Below, one piece after another: positions 31,808 through 40,551 of a stretch of 64,000 nucleotides of DNA; the first letter of the stretch is position 1; every line of letters starts with the position of its first letter. A model generated the notes under the pieces. It did no database searches. It saw only the letters and a program-made list of their open reading frames with translations, and was not told where the DNA came from. The stretch is taken from contig DKQS01000007.1 in NCBI GenBank assembly GCA_002471825.1, positions 248,001-312,000 on the forward strand, given 5' to 3'. This DNA is from Flavobacteriaceae bacterium UBA7302 (GTDB lineage: Bacteria > Bacteroidota > Bacteroidia > Flavobacteriales > Flavobacteriaceae). A program made the position numbers and the translations under genes.

Positions 31808-34800
31808 TTACATTTTTTCTATTAATAACTTGCTTTTGATTGATTCGAACTCTATTTCAGTTCCTGTATTTAATGCATCCACAAAAACCAATTCTTCGGT
31901 TAATGTTTCATTCATTACATATTCTTTATTGGCCTCAATCGCATCCTCCAATATTCCAAACTTACCAATGGTTAGTTTTATTTTATCGGTAACTTCTAGG
32001 CCACTGTCTTTACGAGCATTTTGAATTCGGTTTACCAGTTCTCTGGCAATTCCTTCTTCTTTCAATTCTTCAGTGATCGTGACGTCTAGAGCGACAGTGA
32101 TGGTGCCTTCGTTAGCTACTAACCAACCTTCGATATCTTTGGAGGTAATTTCGACATCGGACCGTTCTAAGGTAATCAAATTTCCATTAATTTCTAATGA
32201 TATTTGACCCTCTTTTTCAACAGTATTGATCTCCTTATCTGTAAATTGTTGAACCGCAGCAGCTATGCTTCGCATTTCTTTTCCAAATTTTGGTCCTAAG
32301 ACTTTAAAATTTGGTTTTATCTGTTTTACAAGGATGTCTGAAGCGTCGGTTAAGAGCTCAATTTCCTTAACATTTACCTCCCTTTTGATCAACTCAGAAA
32401 CGGCAAGAATTTCATTGCGTTCTTCTTCTGAATCCACCGGGATCATGATTTTCTGCAAAGGTTGACGCACCTTTATTTTTTCTTTAGCTCTTAATGATAA
32501 CACCAAAGAAGCGATGGTTTGCGCATTTTCCATTTTACGCTCAAGCACCTTGTCTACAGAAGCAATATCAAATACTGGGAAGGTTGACAAGTGCACACTT
32601 TCAGAGTTCTCTTTTCCAGTAATGGCATTCAAATCCTGATACAGTCGGTCCATGTAAAACGGAGCAATCGGGGCACCTAATTTTGCAATGGTCACCATAC
32701 AAGTATACAGGGTTTGATAAGCAGAAATTTTATCTTTTTGGTAATCTCCTTTCCAGAAACGCCTTCTACTCAATCGCACATACCAGTTACTCAAATAGTC
32801 CTGGGTAAAGTCAGAAATCGCTCTTGCCGCTCGGGTCGGCTCATAAGCTTCGTAAAACTTCTCTACCTTTTCAATCAAGGTGTGTAATTCAGATAAAATC
32901 CATCGATCCAATTCGGAGCGTTCTGCTAATGGAATATCATCTTCCGAATAGGTGAATCCATCGATATTGGTATATAGTGCAAAAAACGAATAGGTATTGT
33001 AAAGCGTCCCGAAGAACTTTCTTCTTACCTCTTCGATTCCGTCTACATCAAACTTCAAGTTATCCCAAGGATTGGCATTGGAGATCATGTACCAGCGGGT
33101 AGCATCTGCTCCATATTTGGCCAATGTTTCAAAAGGATCTACGGCATTGCCCAATCGCTTAGACATTTTCTGTCCGTTTTTATCCAAAACGAGTCCGTTT
33201 GACACTACGTTCTTGTAGGCAACCGAATCAAAAACAGTGGTTGCGATGGCATGTAAGGTATAGAACCATCCTCTGGTTTGATCCACTCCTTCGGCAATAA
33301 AATCTGCTGGGAAGGATTCGTTCTTATCGATCAAATCTTTGTTCTCAAATGGATAGTGCCACTGTGCATAAGGCATCGACCCCGAATCAAACCAAACGTC
33401 AATCAAATCGCTTTCACGCTTCATTGGTTTTCCTGATGGCGATACCAATACGATTTGATCTACAATGTTTTTGTGTAAATCGATGGTCTCATAATTGGTA
33501 TCAGACATGTTTCCAACCTCAAAATCAGCAAAAATATCCGCCGTCATGAATCCGGCTGCAACTGCTTTCTTCATTTCTGACTTGAGTTCTTCCACCGAAC
33601 CAATGCAAAGTTCTTCTTGTTTGTCTTCAGTTCTCCAAATCGGAAGTGGAATACCCCAATAACGAGAACGTGATAAATTCCAATCGTTGGCATTGGCCAA
33701 CCAATTTCCGAATCGTCCTTCACCCGTTGATTTCGGCTTCCAATTGATGGTTGTATTCAATTCGTGCATGCGATCTTTTACATCGGTCACTTTGATAAAC
33801 CATGAATCCAACGGATAGTATAAAATTGGTTTGTCAGTTCTCCAGCAATTCGGATAGCTGTGCTTGTATTTTTCGACCTTAAAGGCTTTGTTTTCGTTCT
33901 TTAATTTCAGTCCCAAACGCTCATCAACCGATAGGTACTGCTGTTGATTTTTAAGCACCGATGTCATTCGGCTTTGTTGGTTTTTCAACTCAACCTCAAA
34001 ATCTTCTTCAGACAGGTATTCAGACTTCACATACTCTTCTCCGAATCCGTAAATCGGATCGGAAACTTCCGGTCTAAATTTTCCTTGTAAATCGACCAAT
34101 GGAACTAAGTTTCCGTTCTCGTCTTTCACCAATAATGGCGGAATTTCAGGAGTTACCTGCTTGGCAACAAAGGCATCGTCTGCACCAAACGTCGGCGCTG
34201 TATGGACAATTCCGGTTCCATCTTCTGTCGTTACAAAATCACCTGGAATTACTCGAAAAGCATCTTGCGGATTGTCATTTGGCAACACAAATGGCATCAA
34301 TTGCTCGTAGCGAATTTCAACTAAGTCTTTTCCTAAAAACTCTTTGATTACATAAAACGGAATCTTTTTATCACCAGCTTTGTAGTTTTCCAATTCAGTT
34401 TGGTCTTCTACTTGCTTGAATTTTCCAGAGAATTGCTTGGCAACTAGATTTTTTGCTAAGATTACTTTGGATCTTTCAAAAGTATATTGATTGAAAGATT
34501 CCACAAGTACATATTCAATTTTTGGTCCTACCGTCAAGGCAGTATTACTCGGTAAGGTCCAAGGGGTGGTGGTCCATGCTAAGAAGTGAACGTCACCTTC
34601 ATTTTGTAAGAAATCTGGCAGGGTTTCAGCAACCGCTTTAAACTGAGCCGTTACGGTGGTATCTGTAACATCTTGATACGTCCCTGGCTGATTCAATTCG
34701 TGGGAACTTAATCCCGTTCCTGCTTTGGGCGAATACGGCTGAATGGTGTATCCTTTGTAGAGCAATCCCTTGTCATAAATCTGCTTCAACAACCACCAAA

Positions 34801-35275
34801 CCGTTTCCATGTATTTCGGTTCATAGGTGATGTATGGATCATCCATATCTACCCAATACCCCATTTTTTGGGTCAAATCATTCCAGATGTCGGTGTAACG
34901 CATTACCGCTTTCCGACATGCCTCGTTGTACTCTTCAACAGAGATTTTCTTACCGATATCCTCCTTAGTTATCCCCAATTCTTTCTCTACCCCCAACTCA
35001 ATTGGAAGACCGTGAGTATCCCATCCAGCTTTCCTTTTCACTTGAAAGCCTTTCATGGTTTTATACCTCGGAAAAATGTCTTTGATGGCTCTTGCTAAAA
35101 CATGGTGAACACCAGGCAAACCGTTTGCAGAAGGAGGTCCTTCAAAAAACACATACGGTTCTCCGTTTTCACGACTTGAAACACTTTTTTCAAATATGTT
35201 GTGTTCCTCCCAGTATTTTAAAATTTCGGAAGCAACATTTGGTAGATTAAGTCCTTTATATTCAGGGAATTTCAT
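31808..35275 (-). CDS. ileS: Isoleucine-tRNA ligase
   Basis: A 1155-residue class I synthetase that charges tRNA-Ile. The HIGH-type motif is GVHH (in NGLPGVHHVLARAIKD, residues ~52-67), followed by KRKAGWDTHGLPIE. The editing domain contains FLAWTTTPWTLPSN, the tryptophan-rich DVWFDSGSMPYAQWHYP region precedes the catalytic KMSKR (NGQKMSKRLGN), and the anticodon-binding domain is alpha-helical with the long C-terminal part typical of the large (eukaryotic/archaeal-like, mupirocin-resistant) type, lacking an obvious Cys4 zinc finger at the end. No T-box is visible in the 119-nt upstream gap; a TATTTTCG element stands near 35310. Confidence 0.96.
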   Translation of the reverse strand: MKFPEYKGLNLPNVASEILKYWEEHNIFEKSVSSRENGEPYVFFEGPPSANGLPGVHHVLARAIKDIFPRYKTMKGFQVKRKAGWDTHGLPIELGVEKELGITKEDIGKKISVEEYNEACRKAVMRYTDIWNDLTQKMGYWVDMDDPYITYEPKYMETVWWLLKQIYDKGLLYKGYTIQPYSPKAGTGLSSHELNQPGTYQDVTDTTVTAQFKAVAETLPDFLQNEGDVHFLAWTTTPWTLPSNTALTVGPKIEYVLVESFNQYTFERSKVILAKNLVAKQFSGKFKQVEDQTELENYKAGDKKIPFYVIKEFLGKDLVEIRYEQLMPFVLPNDNPQDAFRVIPGDFVTTEDGTGIVHTAPTFGADDAFVAKQVTPEIPPLLVKDENGNLVPLVDLQGKFRPEVSDPIYGFGEEYVKSEYLSEEDFEVELKNQQSRMTSVLKNQQQYLSVDERLGLKLKNENKAFKVEKYKHSYPNCWRTDKPILYYPLDSWFIKVTDVKDRMHELNTTINWKPKSTGEGRFGNWLANANDWNLSRSRYWGIPLPIWRTEDKQEELCIGSVEELKSEMKKAVAAGFMTADIFADFEVGNMSDTNYETIDLHKNIVDQIVLVSPSGKPMKRESDLIDVWFDSGSMPYAQWHYPFENKDLIDKNESFPADFIAEGVDQTRGWFYTLHAIATTVFDSVAYKNVVSNGLVLDKNGQKMSKRLGNAVDPFETLAKYGADATRWYMISNANPWDNLKFDVDGIEEVRRKFFGTLYNTYSFFALYTNIDGFTYSEDDIPLAERSELDRWILSELHTLIEKVEKFYEAYEPTRAARAISDFTQDYLSNWYVRLSRRRFWKGDYQKDKISAYQTLYTCMVTIAKLGAPIAPFYMDRLYQDLNAITGKENSESVHLSTFPVFDIASVDKVLERKMENAQTIASLVLSLRAKEKIKVRQPLQKIMIPVDSEEERNEILAVSELIKREVNVKEIELLTDASDILVKQIKPNFKVLGPKFGKEMRSIAAAVQQFTDKEINTVEKEGQISLEINGNLITLERSDVEITSKDIEGWLVANEGTITVALDVTITEELKEEGIARELVNRIQNARKDSGLEVTDKIKLTIGKFGILEDAIEANKEYVMNETLTEELVFVDALNTGTEIEFESIKSKLLIEKM

Positions 35276-35394
35276 GCTCTATACTCCAATTTTCTTATAA
35301 GATTGCGAAAATACATATTTTCATGAAAATGATCAGGGTATTTGTCTAAAAATAAAGTACATAGTATCCCAGCAAAGCTAGTTGAATAAAGGCT

Positions 35395-36621
35395 CTAGAA
35401 TTTTTTTCCGCGAAGGGCAAATGCCGTTTTTAGCGCAAGCATTTGAAAAAACCGGAAGAACACTTTGTTGTATTTGAAATTAAACAAGCTGGCAATGATG
35501 TCATCCGTAGAAAAACGATTGTGAAAAAACTGGATTCTATTTTCCACCTGTTCATCGGAATACCTTGAATACATCCGTCTGGCGGATAATTCACTCAATC
35601 GCCATTTGAAGCCTTTGCGTTTCTTCCAAACTTTTTGATAGTCTGAAAAATCGGCTCCTCCTTTGGTAATGAATTCATCAATGTATTCACAAGCCAAATC
35701 AGCACTTTGCATGGCATAGCGAATGCCTTCACCTCCTCTTGGATTGATGGCTGAAATGGCATCACCTACACCCAATACTCGATTTTTATAAAAAACATCG
35801 TTTAATCCTGGACTATATCGAATGATACCTCCGTGCATGTCGATGATTTTGTAATCTTTGGTTCCTAGGTATTCTTCAATGATCTTCTCGGTTATTTTAC
35901 GAGTGGTTTTGTCAGTGTTCTCTTGATCTTTTGACTTGATGTGGGTTTTTCCGGCGCCTACTTTTAAGATTCGGTTTTCCATAGGAAAGATCCAGGAATA
36001 CCCTTTGATGGCCCATTTGTGCCCCAAAAAGAACAACAGCTTGTCTTTGTATTCGTCATAAATCTCTTGCTCTACTTGAATTTCGTATTCAGTACCACTT
36101 CCCAATGTCATTTCGGGCTGTTCTTCTTTCTCGTCAAACATCACCTTACGAAGTGGTCCTGTAGCATCTACGACCAATTTGGCATCGAATGATAGGGTTT
36201 CTTTGGTTCTGGAATGGGCTAATTGAACTTCAATTCCTTCTGAAGTAACTTCTTTTTTAACATAGCGATATCCCATCAAAACATCACCTCCAAATTTTTG
36301 GGTTTCTTGGGCAAGGAACTCCCGTAATTTCTGAAAATTCAATACCACCCCTTTGGGCTCTGTGCTTCTCCAAACATAACTGTTCTTGGTGCACTGAATT
36401 TCCAAATCGTTCCAATAAGCCCCAACAATTTCCTTAGGAAGATCAAACTCTTCCATGGGTTCTAAAGTCATGCCCGCACTCGAAAAATTATTATCTGCGA
36501 AGGAAGCGTATTTTTCCACAAGCAAAACTTGGTGGCCTCTTTTTGCTAAATTTCTTGCGGTTTGTCCGCCAGCTGGCCCACCTCCAATTACAATTACATC
36601 ATAGCTCTTTTTCATCTCCAT
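35395..36621 (-). CDS. FAD-dependent oxidoreductase, geranylgeranyl reductase family
   Basis: A 408-residue flavoprotein. The N-terminal dinucleotide motif VIVIGGGPAGGQTARNLAKRG is followed by VLLVEK, and the second FAD motif is GVGDAISAINPRGGEGIRYAMQSA (in part GVGDAISAINPRGGEGI). This is the pattern of geranylgeranyl reductase-like enzymes, which saturate isoprenoid chains, and of related halogenase/hydroxylase proteins. The substrate cannot be told. The start codon is the ATG giving MEMKKSYDV; a second ATG (MKKSYDV) two codons in is equally possible. It lies 12 nt after the TerB-DnaJ gene on the same strand. Confidence 0.88.
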   Translation of the reverse strand: MEMKKSYDVIVIGGGPAGGQTARNLAKRGHQVLLVEKYASFADNNFSSAGMTLEPMEEFDLPKEIVGAYWNDLEIQCTKNSYVWRSTEPKGVVLNFQKLREFLAQETQKFGGDVLMGYRYVKKEVTSEGIEVQLAHSRTKETLSFDAKLVVDATGPLRKVMFDEKEEQPEMTLGSGTEYEIQVEQEIYDEYKDKLLFFLGHKWAIKGYSWIFPMENRILKVGAGKTHIKSKDQENTDKTTRKITEKIIEEYLGTKDYKIIDMHGGIIRYSPGLNDVFYKNRVLGVGDAISAINPRGGEGIRYAMQSADLACEYIDEFITKGGADFSDYQKVWKKRKGFKWRLSELSARRMYSRYSDEQVENRIQFFHNRFSTDDIIASLFNFKYNKVFFRFFQMLALKTAFALRGKKF

Positions 36622-36633
36622 AGTCCAATGAAT

Positions 36634-37392
36634 TTAACTCATTCCGCGTTCACTCTTAATCGTCTCGTATGCCTTTTGAATATTCAAAAACTTCTCTTTG
36701 GCCCCTTTTTTATGTTCTTCGCCCAAATCTTGAATCTTATCCGGATGGTATTTTTTTGCCATTCTTCGGAAGGCCTTTTTTACCTCACTATCGGTAGCCG
36801 ATTTTTCAATTTCAAGGATTTTATAGGCATTTTCCTTGATATCATAGAACATGGCTTTTATCGATTCAAAATCGCGCTGATTGATGTATAGATATCCAGA
36901 AATTCGTTTGATGGTCTCAATTTCTTTCGAGGTTACATGCCCATCTGCTTTTGCAATTCCGAATAGGAAATGTATCAATTGGAGTCGCGATGCGTGAGAC
37001 ATGTGCTCTCGAATCTGAATACAAACTTGTCTGGTAGAGACGTCCTTTTTTACAATTCCTTTGAAGAGTTTAAAAGCGCTATTTGCCCTTTCCCTTCCGT
37101 ATAAAGAAACAAACTGATTTCGCACATAATCGAGCTCCCGCTGATCAATTCTACCATCGGCTTTGATGACTATGGATGAAAGTACTAGCAAACTAATTTC
37201 GAAGTCTCCAGAACTGGTATTCACTCTTCTGTTGGACTTCATCCGTCTTTGGTATTCTTTCCGCTCTAGGATGATGTCTTTTTCAGAAAAATTGTCAACC
37301 ACGCTTCCTATAGCAAATCCAATAGCCGCACCAATAGGACCCCCCAATGTAAATCCCAATCCAGCACCCAACCATTTGGTAAAACTTCCCAT
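36634..37392 (-). CDS. TerB-DnaJ domain protein (DjlA-like)
   Basis: A 252-residue co-chaperone. The N-terminus has a Gly-rich hydrophobic stretch (WLGAGLGFTLGGPIGAAIGFAIG, here in part: GLGFTLGGPIGAAIGFAIG) that may insert in the membrane. Residues ~60-170 are a TerB-type helical domain (SSIVIKADGRIDQRELDYVR and GIAKADGHVTSKEIE, both metal-binding-like acidic loops) and ~185-248 a J domain with the essential HPD in KKYHPDKIQDLG. It would stimulate DnaK. The layout equals DjlA of proteobacteria. The stop is 12 nt before the FAD oxidoreductase gene. Confidence 0.92.
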   Translation of the reverse strand: MGSFTKWLGAGLGFTLGGPIGAAIGFAIGSVVDNFSEKDIILERKEYQRRMKSNRRVNTSSGDFEISLLVLSSIVIKADGRIDQRELDYVRNQFVSLYGRERANSAFKLFKGIVKKDVSTRQVCIQIREHMSHASRLQLIHFLFGIAKADGHVTSKEIETIKRISGYLYINQRDFESIKAMFYDIKENAYKILEIEKSATDSEVKKAFRRMAKKYHPDKIQDLGEEHKKGAKEKFLNIQKAYETIKSERGMS

Positions 37393-37516
37393 AAATCTTG
37401 TTTCTTCAAAGATAAAAAATCGAGGTTTTCTGTTCCTTTTTCCGAATTATTATTTTTTCCAATAATGAGATAAGATTTTAATACAAATCGGAGAAGCAAG
37501 AAATACAACTATGCCG

Positions 37517-37524
37517 TATCTTTG
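37517..37524 (+). promoter_or_regulatory. Bacilliredoxin promoter -7 element
   Basis: TATCTTTG matches TAnnTTTG and stands 17 nt before the ATG at 37541. It overlaps the upstream in-frame ATG at 37511, ruling that start out. Confidence 0.6.
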
Positions 37525-37540
37525 TGGAAAATTTACAATT

Positions 37541-37951
37541 ATGTATCCAGAAGAATTAGTAAAACCCATGAGAGACCAGCTTATTAGTGCTGGATTTGAT
37601 GCTCTATATACAGCTGAAGAAGTTGATGCGGCTTTGGCCAAGGAGGGAACAACCTTAGTAATGGTAAACTCTGTTTGTGGTTGTGCAGCAGGAACTGCAA
37701 GACCAGGAGCCATTGCCTCTTTGCAAGCAGATAAGAAACCAGATAACTTAACCACTGTATTTGCAGGTGTTGAGAAAGAGTCGACTGCAAAAGCAAGAGA
37801 ATACATGATTCCATTTCCTCCTTCTTCTCCAGCAATTGCCTTATTTAAAGACGGCAACCTCGTACACATGTTGGAAAGACACCACATTGAGGGTCGTTCG
37901 GCTGAAATGATCGCAGAAAATTTGGCGGAAGCTTATGCTGAATACTGCTAA
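37541..37951 (+). CDS. BrxA/BrxB family bacilliredoxin
   Basis: A 136-residue thiol-disulfide protein of the YphP/YqiW family. The start MYPEELVKPMRDQLISAGF is the family norm; ten extra codons are open upstream but would lie on the promoter. The redox motif is CGC in VNSVCGCAAGTARPG (residues ~46-60). In Bacillus such proteins remove bacillithiol from oxidised proteins; many Bacteroidota carry the gene, and whether bacillithiol is the cofactor here cannot be said from this window. It is a single-gene unit with its own promoter and a perfect-palindrome terminator. Confidence 0.95.
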   Translation: MYPEELVKPMRDQLISAGFDALYTAEEVDAALAKEGTTLVMVNSVCGCAAGTARPGAIASLQADKKPDNLTTVFAGVEKESTAKAREYMIPFPPSSPAIALFKDGNLVHMLERHHIEGRSAEMIAENLAEAYAEYC

Positions 37952-37972
37952 GGGTTGAAACAAATGAAACTC

Positions 37973-38000
37973 AAAACCACACGAGCTCGTGTGGTTTTTT
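37973..38000. terminator. Perfect-palindrome terminator after bacilliredoxin
   Basis: AAAACCACACGAG (37973-37985) and CTCGTGTGGTTTT (37986-37998) form a 26-bp perfect palindrome followed by further T. Confidence 0.88.
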
Positions 38001-38012
38001 TATTTTTAAGGG

Positions 38013-38672
38013 ATGGATAAAAATCAAATAATTCGAAAAACAATCGATTTTGTAAAGGTGGAACTGCAAAGCGCTGAAGGTGGTCACGATTGGTTTCACA
38101 TTGAACGGGTTCATAAAAATGCTTTGTTGATTGCCCAAGGCGAAAAAGCAGATGCATTCATTATTGAACTTGCTGCTTTGTTACACGACATTGCCGATTC
38201 AAAATTTCATAATGGCGATGAAAGCATTGGCCCTCGAAAAGCTTCTCAATTCCTTCAGTCAGAATCGGTTTCACAAGAGATCATTGATCAGGTTGTGTAC
38301 ATTATTCAAAATATGTCCTTCAAAAACTCCTTGGAATCCAAAACTGCTTTGAATAAATCCATCGAATTCCAAATTGTACAAGATGCAGATCGATTAGACG
38401 CTATTGGAGCAATCGGAATTGCTCGTTGTTTCAATTACGGCGGATTTAAAAATCGGCCTCTGTACGATCCTGACATCAAACCCAACTTGAATATGGATAA
38501 AGAGAGCTATAAAAAGTCAACTGCACCCACCATCAATCATTTCTATGAAAAACTGCTGCTGTTAAAAGATCAAATGAACACCCAGACAGGTCGGAAAATC
38601 GCGCAAGAGCGCCACGGTTACATGGAAGGATTTTTAAATCAGTTTTATGCTGAGTGGAATGGCGAAAAATAA
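38013..38672 (+). CDS. HD domain metal-dependent phosphohydrolase
   Basis: A 219-residue soluble protein. Ligands of the HD fold are visible: His in GGHDWFHIERVHKNA (residues ~27-41), the HD pair in AALLHDIADSKFHNGDE (~54-70), and the Asp in QDADRLDAIGAIGIAR (~127-142). The pattern equals YedJ/YpgQ-like nucleotide hydrolases, some of which act on dNTPs. It begins 12 nt after the bacilliredoxin terminator and is followed 9 nt later by the acetyltransferase gene, so those two are likely co-expressed. The physiological substrate is unknown. Confidence 0.92.
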   Translation: MDKNQIIRKTIDFVKVELQSAEGGHDWFHIERVHKNALLIAQGEKADAFIIELAALLHDIADSKFHNGDESIGPRKASQFLQSESVSQEIIDQVVYIIQNMSFKNSLESKTALNKSIEFQIVQDADRLDAIGAIGIARCFNYGGFKNRPLYDPDIKPNLNMDKESYKKSTAPTINHFYEKLLLLKDQMNTQTGRKIAQERHGYMEGFLNQFYAEWNGEK

Positions 38673-38681
38673 TTCGAAAAT

Positions 38682-39137
38682 TTGGTACCTGACTTTACAT
38701 ACCGAACCATCCACGCTCCTTTTGAGAAGAACTTTTTAAAGGAGGTGCTTGCCTTGTACAAAATCATATTTGAAGATGCAGATGAGACCTTCTTTTTGGA
38801 ACGAATTCAAAGTAAAAAAAGCATCATGGCCAATTTATGCTATGGTAATGGCAACTTAATCGGCTTTAAAATCGGATACCAGTACAACGAATCTACCTTT
38901 TATAGTTGGGTTGGAGGTGTTCATGAAGATTTTAGAGGAAAGGGAATTGCCAGCGAGCTGCTTCAAAGACAACATCTTGAGGCTAAAAAACAAGGTTATT
39001 CTAAGATGAGAACTAAATCGATGAATCGGTTCAAACCCATGATGCAATTGAATCTGAAAAACGGATTTGATATTGTACAGGTGTACACCAATGATTCCAA
39101 TCAAACCAAAATAGTGTTTGAAAAATCCTTGGATTAG
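38682..39137 (+). CDS. GNAT family N-acetyltransferase
   Basis: A 151-residue acyltransferase. The acetyl-CoA site is in VGGVHEDFRGKGIASELLQRQ (in part HEDFRGKGIASELLQRQ, residues ~76-92: the R-x-x-G-x-G/A pattern RGKGIA), with the preceding beta strands and the C-terminal NLKNGFDIVQVY region typical of the fold. The start is a TTG 9 nt after the HD gene; the first in-frame ATG is 47 codons in and would remove the first strand, so TTG is preferred. Its TAG overlaps the stop of the convergent 57-residue gene by 4 nt. Substrate unknown. Confidence 0.88.
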   Translation: MVPDFTYRTIHAPFEKNFLKEVLALYKIIFEDADETFFLERIQSKKSIMANLCYGNGNLIGFKIGYQYNESTFYSWVGGVHEDFRGKGIASELLQRQHLEAKKQGYSKMRTKSMNRFKPMMQLNLKNGFDIVQVYTNDSNQTKIVFEKSLD

Positions 39138-39307
39138 TTTTCCTTGGCAACTTCTAGGGCCGTGATTTTACTTTCCAAAACGGCCAATTCATCACCATAC
39201 TCAATGATTTCCTCAATGGAAAGCTCAGTACTTTTATTTACAATAGCTGCAATTTTATGGCTTTGAAATTTGTAGTACTCTAGCGCTTTGTCGATTTTTT
39301 TATCCAT
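39134..39307 (-). CDS. Small acidic helical protein of unknown function
   Basis: A 57-residue product starting MDKKIDKALEYYKFQSHKI. The frame is open further upstream (to 39415), but that part overlaps the araC-type gene; the ATG at 39305-39307 overlaps its stop by 8 nt, a normal coupling. The protein is predicted to be two alpha helices with a short turn (STELSIEEIIEYGDELA), and has no motif I can place. It may simply accompany the regulator. Confidence 0.6.
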   Translation of the reverse strand: MDKKIDKALEYYKFQSHKIAAIVNKSTELSIEEIIEYGDELAVLESKITALEVAKEN

Positions 39308-40178
39308 TGGATTGAATGATTTCTCTAAGTTCATTTTTGTATTGGGAAGCACTTTTCCCAACAACCTGTTGAAAGGATTTGTTGAAATGCGAAAAGTTGT
39401 TGAAGCCGCATTCAAAACTTATTTCAGAAATACTTTTAGAACTCTCGGTTAATAGTTTTGTGGCGTGAACAATTCGATACTCGTTCACCACCTTGGTAAA
39501 GGTTTTTCCCGTTGCTTTTTTAAAAAATCGGCAAAAAGCGGGAACCGTCATACTTACGTGATTAGAAATTTCCTCCAAGCTAATCGGTTCGCTAAAATTC
39601 GTGTTGATGTATCGGTAAATCTTTTCAATCCGATCCCTACTCTTGGATTCGGTCTCAATGGCAAGTCCGTCTCCATTCAACAGTGTATAATCATTGGTCA
39701 GTGCCAGTTCATGCAGAATTTCAAGTAATGAAATGACCTTGTAAAAACCATCCAATTCTACCAAACCCTGAATTTTGGGACCCAACTTCTTTTTGATTCC
39801 GATGTTAAAGCGAATACCGTTTTTAGCCCGCTTGAAAAGGGCTTCAATTTTTTGAGTCTCTGGAATGGAAAAAAACTTGTCTCCAAGAAAATCAGGCAAA
39901 AACTGGATCAAGGTTTCCGATCCCGAGCTTGTCAATCGGTCTACATAACCCACATGAGGCAAATTGGAACCGATAAGTACTAACTGGCTATTGTTAAAAT
40001 AGCTGACATGATTTCCAATTTGTCTTTTCCCACGACCTCTATGCACATAGACCAACTCAATTTCTGGATGATGGTGCCAAATAGGTTCAGAGTTGGGCTC
40101 AAAGGTGGTATGACGCTTCACCAGAAGCGAACTTCCAAAATCGGGATTGATTTTCTCTAAAGTAGGTTTTTTCAGCAT
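39300..40178 (-). CDS. AraC family transcriptional regulator with cupin N-terminus
   Basis: A 292-residue regulator. Residues ~15-140 form a cupin-like ligand domain (EPIWHHHPEIELVYVHRGRGKRQIG in part: WHHHPEIELVYVHRG). Residues ~185-285 are the two AraC helix-turn-helix units (ISLEEISNHVSMTVPAFCRFFKKATGKTF, in part EEISNHVSMTVPAFCRFFKK; then ISEISFECGFNNFSHFNKSF). Such proteins sense small ligands, in this phylum often sugars. Upstream there are two TAACTTTG elements and a TTAACC direct repeat with 21-bp spacing that could be its own binding site. Target genes are unknown; the adjacent 41-residue membrane peptide gene is divergent. Confidence 0.93.
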   Translation of the reverse strand: MLKKPTLEKINPDFGSSLLVKRHTTFEPNSEPIWHHHPEIELVYVHRGRGKRQIGNHVSYFNNSQLVLIGSNLPHVGYVDRLTSSGSETLIQFLPDFLGDKFFSIPETQKIEALFKRAKNGIRFNIGIKKKLGPKIQGLVELDGFYKVISLLEILHELALTNDYTLLNGDGLAIETESKSRDRIEKIYRYINTNFSEPISLEEISNHVSMTVPAFCRFFKKATGKTFTKVVNEYRIVHATKLLTESSKSISEISFECGFNNFSHFNKSFQQVVGKSASQYKNELREIIQSNG

Positions 40179-40194
40179 TTTTTTAACGTCAAAT

Positions 40195-40260
40195 CAAAGT
40201 TACGACACTTCCTTACTGGAATCGTTGCAAAGTTAACCCTTTTATATGCTAAATTAACCT
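40195..40260 (-). promoter_or_regulatory. araC-type gene promoter region with tandem -7 elements and a 21-bp-spaced direct repeat
   Basis: On the minus strand TAACTTTG occurs twice (40195-40202 and 40228-40235), each a full TAnnTTTG match. On the plus strand TTAACC stands at 40233 and again at 40254, 21 bp apart. Two half-sites in direct orientation spaced by two helical turns is the usual binding pattern of AraC-type dimers, so autoregulation is plausible. The remainder of the gap to 40342 shows nothing clear. Confidence 0.4.
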
Positions 40261-40342
40261 TATGGTAAAAAATGATAAATAAAAGAGATAATATAGTAAA
40301 TAAACTCGATAATTACCTATATAAAAAGACAATGATCGACCG

Positions 40343-40350
40343 TAATTTTG
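40343..40350 (+). promoter_or_regulatory. Promoter -7 element of the 41-residue membrane peptide gene
   Basis: TAATTTTG matches TAnnTTTG. The G is 17 nt before the ATG at 40367, the same spacing as at mutY, ssb and bacilliredoxin. Confidence 0.55.
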
Positions 40351-40366
40351 TAGAAAATTTTTAATA

Positions 40367-40492
40367 ATGATTAAAGAAGGATTTTTATTTAATGCAGTGA
40401 TGATAGGATTCGGAATCCTGTTCTTATCACAATTAGCAATATTAGGCTACTTTATGTTTAAGCCTGATAACAGAAAAAAGAAAAGTATTTAG
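40367..40492 (+). CDS. 41-residue single-span membrane peptide
   Basis: A short intact gene, 41 codons and TAG. It begins MIKEGFLFNAVMIGFGILFL and continues to a hydrophobic helix of about 22 residues (to LAILGYFMF), then ends in a basic tail PDNRKKKSI. Positive-inside rules put the tail in the cytoplasm. Support for reality: a full TAnnTTTG element at the commonest spacing, a strong terminator 31 nt after the stop, and otherwise no gene in a 370-bp gap. It is divergent from the AraC-type regulator, which might control it. I know no family; such peptides often adjust membrane enzymes. Confidence 0.65.
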   Translation: MIKEGFLFNAVMIGFGILFLSQLAILGYFMFKPDNRKKKSI

Positions 40493-40522
40493 AGTTTTAA
40501 TTTATAATTGAGTTTAAAATTT

Positions 40523-40548
40523 GGGAGCCTTATCGGCTCCCTTTTTTT
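40523..40548. terminator. Terminator between the membrane peptide gene and the enoyl-CoA hydratase gene
   Basis: GGGAGCC (40523-40529), loop TTATC, GGCTCCC (40535-40541), then seven T. It can serve the plus-strand peptide gene; on the minus strand the T-tract is weaker. Confidence 0.88.
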
Positions 40549-40551
40549 ATG

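Noticed and set aside
37511..37540. Earlier ATG for the bacilliredoxin
   Set aside because: It overlaps the -7 element TATCTTTG, and the family begins at MYPEEL.
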